From the NCBI GenBank assembly GCA_013398175.1, contig VZRZ01008251.1, positions 181,786-245,785 on the forward strand: 64,000 bases of DNA, read 5' to 3'. Within the stretch, counting starts at the first letter, position 1; each line of letters begins with the position of its first letter. The position numbers and the translations under genes were made by a program. The notes beneath the pieces were generated by a model that did no database searches, was not told where the DNA came from, and saw only the letters and a list, made by a program, of their open reading frames with translations. The stretch is from Climacteris rufus (lineage: Eukaryota; Chordata; Aves; Passeriformes; Climacteridae). Shown here in pieces: positions 36,035 to 46,900 of the stretch.

Positions 36035-36345
36035 TGAGACAGGGAAGTGAAGAGGGAGGTGCTGATCTCTTCTTCCTGGTGATGGAACATGTGGGAATGG
36101 TTCATAAGTTTAGACTGGATATAAGGAAGCGTTTCTTTACCAAGAGGGTGCTCGAACACTGCAACAGGTCTCCTAGAGAGGTGGTCAATGCCCTGACCCT
36201 GTCAGCGTTTAAGAGGCATCTGGGCAATGCCCTTCACAACAAGGTGCTTTAACGTGGTCAGCCCTGAATTGGTCAGGCAGTTGGACCAGATGATCATTGT
36301 TGGTCCCTTCCAACTGAAATAGTTCTATCCTATTCCATTTCATTC
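36035..36345 (+). mobile_element. CR1 LINE 3'-end fragment
   Basis: A sense-strand CR1 tail. GAGGTGCTGATCTCTTCTTC, then AGACTGGATATAAGGAAGCG, ttctttacc, GAACACTGCAACAGGTCTCC, gagaggtggt, and the terminal GGACCAGATGATCATTGTTG, gtcccttccaact are in the order typical of avian CR1 3' ends, followed by a degenerate ttctatcctattcc tail. Only the last 300 bases or so remain. No reading frame survives. Confidence 0.9.
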
Positions 36346-39300
36346 CCTCCCCTTCCATTGCAGCCCCTGTGTCTGGGTTTCCTGTTGGAAGACTTTAGGT
36401 GGTTCCCTGCTCAGCCCCTTCCTTAGGTGCTCTGTTTTGCTTGCAAAGGCACCCAGCTCTCTCTTTTTCTCTTGTAGAAACTGGCGCTCTAAATTCTGCC
36501 CACAGCCTCATTCCTGAGCAGTGCAGGTTCAGGCAAATGGCAAAGCCAGGGCTTCAGCCCAAGTGTCTTGAGTTGGTGTTGGCTGCTGCCAGGACCAGGA
36601 GGAATGGTCATCCTGGTACACAGGAGCATGGACATGGTTTGGCTGCTCAGCTGACTGTGTTTGTGCCTGGGATGAAATTTCTCCATCCTCTGCTTTCCCT
36701 GGTTCCTGAATAGCTGGGTCACACTTGTTTCTTTAGGCTGTCTTGCCTCATTAAGGGTTTTCTGATGCTCTTATGGGTACATGCAGTTCTCTGAACTGAT
36801 CTTTCATGGTTGTTGGCATTTATTAGTGGTGAAAATCTGGACTCCGTGTCACCACTTGTGAGTTGACTCATCTGTGTGCTGCTGGTTGGGAAGACCATTG
36901 AATTATTGAGGAGGATCTGCACAGGGCTGCACGGTCTACCATCTACAAACTGGAACTTTTCTCCAAGCTGCCTTTGCAGAAAATCACACTGGTAACACCC
37001 AAACTTTGCCCAGCAACTGGCCATGCCACAAACCTTGCCTCTAATACAGCCCGAGCCCATGGCTTACAATTGCAGTGCTTCATCTTCATCCAGGGAGCCT
37101 TCCCCTGGAGCAAAGAGGGGGAGCCCTGACCACTGGGACTTGTAATCTCCTGCTGTCGTGGGTGTTCATATTTTATGGTTAAACTGACTGATACATTGAG
37201 TTCTGAGCAGTTTAACTGGTAAAAATTGATATATTGTACCAATATTTGAGGCATCAACTGTACTGCATTTTCTCTGCTGATTCTGGTGAATACCTTAGCA
37301 TAGATGTGTACATAGATGTATGTATTTGCACAAAGCTAAACAAACTGCTGTTGCAGTTCTGTGATCTGTGAACATTTTAATTACCATGATGGTAATTCCA
37401 GCTCACCATCAAACTACTTATCCTACCTCTACTGGTGCACCAGCCATTTGTTTTAGGTCCTGTTAAAGGTAAAAAGACCAACTGCTCTGCAGACATGCTT
37501 GTGTGCTTTCATTAGTCTTCCTGAAGCTGTGCAAAGGGCAACTGCACTTAATTAGCTTTCCTTAAATTAGGATTGATATACCAGCCTGTATATGTTGACG
37601 CTGTCGTTACTGTCTAATAAACTAAGTGCTCTATTCTGCAATTTTTTTTCCCCAAGGGGTTGATTTGCAAGATACCAGACAGAGCCAGCTTTAGCACTGC
37701 CCTTGTCACTGCCTCAGGACTACAGGTGGCTTGGTCACTGCTGCTGGGGGCTGGCAGGGTCTGGGCAGTCTGGGTGGCTCCTGCTTCCCTGACTCTTGCT
37801 TGCAGGTCCACCTGCTCAGTGTGAGTTGTTCCTCTGATTCTCCCAAACTCTTGCAGGCATTGCCTTGCTCTGGTGCTCAAAACCTCTGGCCACAAGGAGG
37901 AGGGAGGAAAGACTTTATTCTTCCATTGGCAGAAACTCCACACAGAGCAAGTTCACCTCTGCAAACCTGCATTAAACATCTGTGTTGCATGAAGAGGGTC
38001 CTGTAAAAAATGGAAGTTTCCACATTGATTTTTTTTTTAAATCAGTGTTGGGGGTTTCTTAAAGGCACATATTTATCTCTAGTCCTTTCCAGCTTGAAGA
38101 CCAGAAAATACCTTAACTCTGTGTGTTTTTATCTCTTAAACCATTTTCCTTTAACCAAATTGCGTGTATGTTGGAACAAGTGGACTCGAATCCTCTCATT
38201 ACTTTTACAAAGTATGTTTAGACCATTTGAAATGAATAAGCCAGATTTTTATTAGGTGTGATGACAATGAGAGATGTTTCGTTTGGGACCTTTTAAGTAG
38301 GGAGAGAGGGGCATGATCAAGCTCCTTAACCTACAAGGTCACCTTGATGGCCTCTCCAAGAAACTGGACACAGCTGCCAATTTGTATATAGCTGTAGTCA
38401 ATGCAAATGTGCATGCAGGTAGCTGTGTGTAAGCAACACCTTTGTCAGCAGGTGCATGAAAAATTCTGTTCCTTGTGCTTTAATCAAACAACTCGCTGCA
38501 GGCTGGTCTTGTTACTGGTTACAGTCAGAAATGTGGTCTGATCTCTCTGAGATCCCTTGTGCCACAGCCTTTGGGGCATTGCACAGCCAGACAGGATGGT
38601 CAGGGCAGGAATTTGAGTGGCTCCTTCTTCTTCTCAGGGCAGACTTGCCACATAGCTGAGGGCAATGTTGTTTCTTCACCCAGATGGTTTCTGTCATCTG
38701 CCTCCAGGGTCCTCCCTGGGGTGTGTGCGGGGGTGGCTGGTGTAGGTGCCAGGGGAGGGGACAATTTGCAGAGCGGTGGACAGGCTGTGCTGCCCACACC
38801 CAGCTTTTCCTCCCCTTGCTTCCACTGCCTTGCCTGATTCTCTAGCATGAGCAATGGCTCTGTGCAGTGTCCTGGAGATAAAAGTGATACCACTAGGCCT
38901 GGAGAAAAGCAGGAAGGGAGAGCTGAGAACATGAGACCTGGCCCTGGAGGAGCATGTGTGCAGGGTGCTGCCCTCAGGCTCAGAGGTGCAGTCCCTTCAT
39001 TTCATGGATCGTTTTCTTTCCCACATGCCAGCCCTGGTTCCTCTGGCCATCTGAAGCTTCTCCAGTAATAAAAACTGAAAAGCAGAAATAAAGTTAATCA
39101 CATTTAATAATGTTGTTACTGGTGAGCTGAATTCACTTAGAAAATTTCCTCTAGGTGTAGGCCTGTGTGCCAGGATTATCTCACTGCTGTGAACTGGGAG
39201 CTATGCTTTCAGGTTGGCTTCTCTTGTCCCATTGACTACCTGGCCATTGGCTCTGCAACACTTGTGCAGCATCCTTATGCCAGGGAGTATCATTCCTTCT

Positions 39301-40644
39301 TTTACTTGCTCAGTGACTTTCTTACCTCACCTTGCAGTCTGTGCCCAGAATAAACTGCCTGTGACAAGCTACAAGTCCAAGTCCCTTGAGTAGTTTTAAA
39401 GGAGGAACAGATCTGAGCCTTGTGATTAAACCTGTCTGAGCAGGTGAGAAATGCTAAATCAGAATTTGTCTGGACCCCCCTTTACTTGGCATCTGTGAGT
39501 TTACATCTCTCAGGTGGCTGTGTCTGTGCTGGCTGCTCGTATGCTCAGAGGCTGCTCAGAGCCAGCCAGCTCATCCCTGAGGGCAGCAGGCTGGGCATAA
39601 AGGGAGGCTGGAGCTGCCCCACCAACCTCACAGGTTTGGACTCTGAACTGGGACCACCACTGGCCTCTGCAGTAGACTTGACTGGCCAAATACATCTCAG
39701 CAAGGCGGCCCATTCGTTGCTACCATTGTATAAATGTGTTCAGAATTTGGTGCCCCTGTATTTCTGCTCACTTCTATTTAGGGCAGGCTGTAAATATGCA
39801 CCTTGTTGAAAACAATCTGCTAATTTTTAAACTGCTTGGAGCTATAATTCGCAATGGGTGGCAGATGCTTGTGGTAGCAGGCCCTGAACATCTGGGATAA
39901 GCAGTGTATTCCCCTGACACAGAAACACACATTCTCTTTGAAGAAGCTCTTAACCTTTTTTCTTGCTTACTTGCTAGATAAAGCAAGCCATTTGTGTCCA
40001 TTCAGTTGACTCTTTTAAATCAAGTAAGTTAGAGATTTACTGGATGTGGCTGGAGGGGATTTTATACCCTGTGCATTAGTGGGACCTGGTGTAAATACAT
40101 GCAGGCTGGCACACGTGTGTGTCCCCATACTGCTTGTAGTATAGGAGTGTCTAGCTGCATAAACACAGCTCCCTAGAGAGAGTTGCACAGTACCTTGGAG
40201 TGGTGGTATCCTGAAATTCCATCCTTAGGTGGAATTTTAAGGAATAGATATTTATGGAAGTAAGGTTGTTTGCAAACCTTTAAAAATTGGTTGATTTCTA
40301 ATGCTGGCATCAAGGGATCAAAGTCCCAGTGTAGTTGAAAGATTTTATATCTTTCGGTGTCACAGTCTCTTAATTTGTTTAGATGCATGCAAAGGATCAG
40401 AAACTAACGTGCATCTGGGGCTTAAGGCAGCTTTGCTATCCAATCTGAAAACCAGCATATTCCAAAAGATTTTCAAAGTCTCAGAAGGCAGTGAAGTGCT
40501 TTACTGATTTTTATGTCTTTGAAAACCTCTATGTAGTGTGCCTGGTGGAATTACATAAATACATGCTGCCAGCTGTCTGACACCAGCAGATATCATCCCA
40601 AGCATTTCAGTACTGAAGTGGTAGGGCTGCAGAGTTGGGGACAT

Positions 40645-40663
40645 TGCTCTCACTGTGAGAGCA
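40645..40663. repeat. 19-bp palindrome with 1-nt centre
   Basis: TGCTCTCAC and GTGAGAGCA flank a single T: perfect 9-bp arms. It is compatible with a dimeric transcription-factor site or chance; nothing around it supports a role. Confidence 0.6.
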
Positions 40664-42086
40664 CTCATACAAAAACACTGAGACTTGCTAATTCCAGGTG
40701 ACACTTGCTCCTTTAAAAATTTGTTATTTTTTGCCTCCCACTTCTCCTACCCCAGGAGTAATACCAGTGGTTCTGCTGTAGGAAAAATAATGTGTGTTTG
40801 CAGTATACACCTCTAGAAAGGAGTTGCCATCGTGATATGAGTCTTTCAGTGGCAAAGAACAAAGAAGAAAAGCAGTGGTCTGATCTCTTCATGGCAGCTT
40901 CAGCCTATACCATTGTGCTTGGGGATCTTTTAAGTAGGGAGGGGCTGAACTTATTCTGAAAGTTAAGGTAAAAGCAAAATAAACCAGCAAACCCATTACT
41001 TTACTGACTTCATTGCTCTTCAGCTTCGGTCCCACATTCCTCACAGTGCTTGGGTGAACTCTGCTGTAGTCCAGAGGTCTGGGAAAGAAGATGTAGCACA
41101 GCCTGGGATGAAGGGAGGCCCTGAAGCTGGAGTTTAGGAACTTTTATTTGTTGAGTGCTTCAGGTTTTGTGTCTTACTGGTGCCAGGCTCTGCTCTGTTA
41201 AACATGATGGTTCCTGAGTCAGATGCTTTATTTGTCCCATCTGCATGGCCCTAGACCATATCTGTGGTCCAGCTTGGTGTGATCCCAGTGTTCCTGGCAT
41301 CCACTGCTACAGGACATACATCTGTGAGCCTTCCAGGGCAGGGCTGCACGTTCCAGGTACCACCTAGTACAGCACATGGGAAAGGATGTTCAGCTTTTCC
41401 TGGGCACCAAGTTGATTTGTAAGATCTAATGAGCTGATTTGGAGCTCACCCTTTCTATAACTTTTATGGTTTTTCCTACTGAACCTTCTTTTCCCTTTGG
41501 TGCGTAATTGGCAGTGTAGATGTTAAAAAGTCCTGCAGTCCTGGGTGTCTTTACTGGGACCAAAACTCTCACTCAATTTTGTCACATTCAGCTTGGTTTG
41601 TACGTGTTTCAGTGCCTCTTCTCTGTGCTAGCTGTGCTCATGGAGTGTCAGATGGTGTGATATCTACTCTTTGGCATGGGCAGGGGGGTTATTTGTGTTC
41701 CATTTAGCTTTGCAATTAGGAACAATCTATTTTTACTCTAGCTGCAAGGCATCTAGATTTTTTCCTGCTTGTTTCTTTGGAGCAAACTTGATGGGCTAAA
41801 TTGTTTAGTTTTTGTGGAGGAATATCTGTAATGAAATGAAAGCTGCTAAGAGCAAGCAGTTAAACCAAAAAGAAAAAGGAAAAAGTACCCAAGGAGATTC
41901 ATTTGTCTAAACCCTTTTTTAAAAATAGATTAGATTTAGAATTCAGATTAGATTGGAAGATGTTTCAACAGTGTCTTCTGAAAACATGGTTGTTGTTGTC
42001 TGGATGTCTCTGATGGGCTCTGTGTTTTGATACCTTCTTCATGACTGGGAGATAAATCTTCCTTTTCTTCTTTTTTCTTTGGATAG

Positions 42087-42166
42087 GAAAGAATGCATTT
42101 TCACCATCGACCCATCAACTGCCAGAGATCTTGATGATGCCTTGTCCTGTAAACAACTCCCTGACG
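42087..42166 (+). CDS. DIS3L2: DIS3L2 exon E (RNB catalytic acidic cluster, probably human exon 10)
   Basis: An 80-nt exon with a strong pyrimidine tract (cttcttttttctttggatag) and donor ACG|GTATGA. After one base completing Arg it reads [20 protein letters not shown] then CKQLPD, entering the next exon in phase 1. This is the hallmark RNB-family active-site motif. The four aspartates that coordinate Mg2+ (human D383, D389, D391, D392) are all present, at codons starting 42109, 42127, 42133 and 42136, so the encoded nuclease should be catalytically competent. D391 is the position usually mutated to make human DIS3L2 inactive. The exon sits alone between introns of 15.4 and 13.9 kb. Its 80-nt length is not a multiple of three, so skipping would both remove the active site and shift the frame. 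Confidence 0.98.
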
Positions 42167-43864
42167 GTATGAGATATATTTTACAAAATACTTCTAGTGT
42201 TTGTATTCAGCTGTTGACACACTGGTATCTATAATTTGTCCTGAAGTACTCTTTGCCAAATATAAGTAGAGTAATAAACTAGTTTTTCTCCTGTTGTTTT
42301 AATTGCTTGTTTTTAGAAATCTTAGAGCAGACATCTTCAAGCTGCACTGAGTCTTGGTGTCAGAAAATGCAGAGGCACAGTGTTTTGCATAATCAGAGCT
42401 GTAATTTGATTTGAGCAGATCTCAGCTGTCTCCTGTCATTATGGGGGTTACAGCTGAATAGCTCATACACCACTCCTGCAGGCTGAAGTCTGCTAGAACT
42501 TTGACCTTGTATACGCACTCTGTGGATAGAGGATTCCAGTTTTTTGAAGGTCACTGGCTGAATTGTTTTTTGGTGTTTATGGGATGCTGGGAATTGTCAG
42601 ATGAGCACAGTGTGCCTTATAAGTTGTGTTTTTCTTCTCATTGCCTTTTGAGCTTGCTCTTCTGCCTTATTTGTACTTTTACTATGCTGTAAGCCAACAG
42701 AACAGAAAGTAAAGCTTCAGAAGCCAAATCTTGATGATTCTGACCAAAGGAACTTCTCTCTTGTAAGCTTACTTTGCCATCCAAGGTCTGCTCATTTAGT
42801 TTGATAAGATCCAGTAACAGGCTTGGTTAGAAATATTGCCTGATTAGATTAGCCTATCCACCCCTAATAGTAAAGATAAAGTGATTTTTTTTTTTAGTGT
42901 GGGTTTAGTTTTTCTTGCTCTTGCTTATCATCACTATATGATGACATCCAAGACATAATTTCCATTTTTTTGAGTTGATTTCATTCTGTGCAATGTGACC
43001 AGTGGATTGTAGTGTCATTTAGACCCAGGTACAGAGTACTATAACAGTGCTATAAAACAGATTAAAAAAGCAGAGGTGAAAGAAAATTTGAGGCCAGTAA
43101 AATTAATTGTACCATACAATAGCAGTTTTGAGGCAAGATGAAGGAAAAATTGCTGTTCTGTTTAACAGAAAATTGAAACAGTCTTCTTGAGGCTGAACTG
43201 TGTTCTTCCTCTTTCTACTTTGTAATCTGAATTACTGTAAGTTTGTGACTGTGGCCCTCTGACTGCTGTGGCACTATGTAGGGCACTATGATGAACCCAT
43301 GAAATGTGGCTGGAGAAAGCAGGAGTATAAGTCCATCAGCATATGTAAAATTTTCTAAGTTATCTGTACTTTGACTTAAAATTATTTCAGGAATTTGCAA
43401 ATTTAGATGGGTCCTAAAACGGTACTGGGAGTCCTTTGGGGTCACTTTTTTGTATTCACTTGCCTGCAAAGCTATGGCTGTTCCCAGCTCTTTGGTGTTT
43501 AGGAGAGTCTCTGTGGGAATCTCAATCTTGTGCTTAATACAACCTTTTGACATGTTTTGGAGGTACCCTGTGAATTTTTGGCTCTAAAAGTTGCTATGAT
43601 AGCAGCAATTATTATGACAAAGAGTTGTTTTAGAGGTTAAGAGCGTGTCCAGGTCTGGCAAGGCTGAATCTCTCATGAGGGCAAAGTTGTGTTAAGAGTT
43701 AACACAGATTTTATTCCAAATGTAAACGTGGTTACAAGAAATTATTATTTTTTCCATCTCTTTTGCCCATATGTAAAACACTTTAAAAAGCCCCACCAAA
43801 ACATCCCAACATGAGCAAACCACATATCTTGGCATCCTCATGATGTCAGGAGATCTCCAAAAAT

Positions 43865-43903
43865 CAACAGAGAATTCAGAGCCCAATTCAGAATTCTCTG
43901 TTG
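43865..43903. repeat. Perfect 13-bp inverted repeat with 13-nt loop
   Basis: CAACAGAGAATTC at 43865-43877 pairs exactly with GAATTCTCTGTTG at 43891-43903, with a 13-nt loop between. One G-U and one A-U pair could extend the base of the stem in RNA. This is the most compact strong hairpin I found. No MITE-like flanking duplication is evident. Confidence 0.85.
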
Positions 43904-46900
43904 GTGTATAGCACACTGAATTTCTACAAAAACCACACTCATTGCCCACACTTCTGTCAGACAGCTATATCAGGGCATTTCAGGAGATTTTGGAGAATGA
44001 AATTGCCTTTGTCTTCGAGCATCGTTGCTAATTTATTGAAGACTGTGACAGTTTCTTTGCCTTGAAGAATCTTAGGCAACAAGCAGAGATAAGGGGCTGT
44101 CTTTGCACCTTTGTGGAGTTTTAAGCCTTCTCAGTGTGACCCCTGTCAGATCTGGTCAATGGGTGGAGGACTCACCCCTGCTACATCCTCAGTAAAAAAT
44201 GGAAAGGAATTTTTTGCCGAAGTAGTTCACAAATCTGTTGTGAAGAACTACCCAGCAGCGGAGTGTCGCTAGCAGAGGAAGCATGGGATGGCTGTGGGAA
44301 GAGCTGTATTTTTAATGGAGCTTGCAGTAGGATATTGCAGCAGTTGGAAACTTTTCCAGGGATATATGTCTTAAGTGGGCCAGTCTGGTTTTGCGAGGGT
44401 TTTGTGTTGGAATCTGGTTTTGATTAGCGGCCGTGCTCCTCGTTATTGTTTAATGATAGCAGTGGGGAGGTGAGCTTGCTGCTCACATTTGTGTATATTT
44501 TAAAAGAGATCAGCTCCAATAAAGAAGGAAAATAGGGTTATTTATGTAACAGCTGCAGAAATATGAACAAACTGTACTCCATTTAGATGATTCAGCATAA
44601 CCTTGGAGTAAAAGATGGCTCTGGCCTGCACCTACTTTCTACAGCCTTTGTAGAGCTGTTTCAGAGTAGCTTGAGGTTTTAAGCAAGTTCATTTCAGTCA
44701 ATGCTCTTTTGTGATCTTTTCTGCACGTCTTCTAGCAAATTACTGCAGCCAGGAAGGCACAGCAGAACCATTCTCAGGTCGTAGGGATGTTACAGAAAAC
44801 AGCTGTACCACTTTGAAGCCTGAATGTTTTCACCCAGGGCACAGAGGTTTAAAGATTTATTGTGCTCTCAGCATGGCAGGTGACCTGTGCGTCCCGGTGG
44901 CATCAGAAATGTTTCTCACACTTGCCAAACCTCTTCTGGGAATTATCTGCCAGTGGCACTTGTATTTCTGGCAATGTACACTACTGGTGCGGTCGTGTTT
45001 GAAGGCTGCTTACTGGTAGGAACAGAAATTGATTTGACACATTTCAAGGCAGACAATTCCTTCTAGTGAAAGGTGGGAAATGATGAGAAAAGATGCAGCA
45101 GAAGTGATGAGGATGTATTTCTGAGGGGTTGTCTTTGATGCTGATCTCAAAGCAGGGCTTCAGGCCATTCTAACAGAGCTTCTGTACATCTTTTTTGTGT
45201 ATATTGATAACTAATATGGTTCTAACTTGTGTTTTTCTTTCAGTCCTGTATTCCTACAATCTTTTACAAAGTAATTCAAGTTTAGGTAATTGACATCTTT
45301 TTCTAGGAGGAATTGTTGTTCTGCAGAATAGAAATATATTCTACACACTGTTTGCCCTGGTTTTTATGTCCTCAGTGACACTGATTGTCTGCATTTTGGA
45401 GTGAGGCCATAAACAGATATATGCATTGACTCTCCACGGTGTTTGCCTGATGACCTAAGCAAATGAGGCTTCTGCAGTGTGCATCCCCCTGTTTTTTTCC
45501 ATTTGCCTTAAATCCATTTAACCTGTTGGTGAATTTTAATCAAATGTACCTAAGGGAAATGGGATAAAAACATCAAACACATTGTGTTTCTAAAAGTGTC
45601 ATAAAAATGGGATATAAGCAAAGAGAGAGCTTTTCTTAGTGACCCAAATCTGGGAAGAGTGCAGCATGACCTTTCTGCTTAGCACAAAGTTCCTTGTGGG
45701 CTGCAGTTTTTGGAAACAGATCTGCAGAGAGTGAGACTTAGATCTCTGTTCAAGCAGCCTATTTCACACATTTTGGTAACGCCAACTAATGTTTTGCCAA
45801 ATGTTAATAAAATTCTCCCTTGTCCACTGCAGGCCCTCAGGCTCTGGGGCTGCTTTTCTTAGTCCTCTTGGACAGATTAGTAGACATCCCTTGGTGTGTG
45901 AGCTTCGGCATCTTGTGCTTGAAAAACACCTGTAGAGCCCTGGTAGCCCCAAGGTGTTCTCTGCCATCTCAGACGTCTTCATCTCCTTTCATTCTCCTTC
46001 TTTTCTGATGTAGGTTGCAAACACTTCAGATGTTTTAATTTTCCCAAGTTTTGTGCACATATATTTTGCTTTTTAAGACATAAATATTTTCTCTTCTATT
46101 CAGCTTAGCCCTCCATGCCTCTTAGGGTGAAATTTGCTCTAACAACACTTGGTACTGGACCCTTCAGCTAATCCTTATAGTTCCTGAAGGACAGAAATCA
46201 GGAGAGTTTGAAATTGGAGTCTTGCTGGGCTGATTTTCTTAAGATAAACTCTGATGAACAGACTAGTGTTGAATCAGAAGTTACATTTATGAAATGACTG
46301 TGCTTCCTTCTTTGTGAGCTATTTAAGATGAACAAGCACCAGACCCAGAGAGAAAATGACAGAAACACATTGACATATGAGTCAAATGTCAAATGACCAT
46401 GAACTGCAATTTGCTTAAAGTTATTGCAGGAGTCAAATACAGGAAAAATAAAGAAGACCTACAAGGAGTGGGACTGTGTGTAACATTTGGCCAATTTTTG
46501 CATTACTATCAGACATAATTAGCTGGTCTCTCCTGTTACCTGCTGGTTAATCTGGTGATGTTTTGTTGTGTCACTAGGAAAGTGAAAAAGACGTATTGCA
46601 GTAATTAAAAACAGGTACATATCCTTTCTTCCAGTCTAGGGCTTGCGGTTGCAGATTCTTTGAAATAAGCAAAATGCACTCAGATTTCTGCCAAATCCAG
46701 ATCCCTGCTGTGCCCCACAGCGGGCTTCTGTGTAATGCTGGGAGCTGCAGCATGTACAGTATATTTTGCCTCTTCTTTTAAAGTAACATGGGCTTGTTTG
46801 AGGAAACACACATCACTTTCAATTTCCAAGTGCAGGGTTGAATGGAATCAGAGGGCAGAATTGAGTCAGCTTTTCTCCACCAAACATCTCCCTTGAAATT

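Larger units (their letters stand above)
26717..42086 (+). other. DIS3L2: DIS3L2 intron between exons D and E (15.4 kb, phase 2)
   Basis: The largest complete intron in the window, with donor GTAAGG and acceptor ctttggatag. It holds the two clear CR1 LINE fragments (opposite orientation), the older CR1/L3-like fossil, a 15-A run at 27765-27779, a GGA microsatellite at 30043-30062 and a 19-bp near-palindrome at 40645-40663. I see no exon or nested gene. The remaining sequence looks unique and unremarkable. Confidence 0.85.

Noticed and set aside
38182..38193. tRNA-like B box (GGACTCGAATCC)
   Set aside because: No A box, acceptor stem or cloverleaf arms can be formed from the flanking bases.
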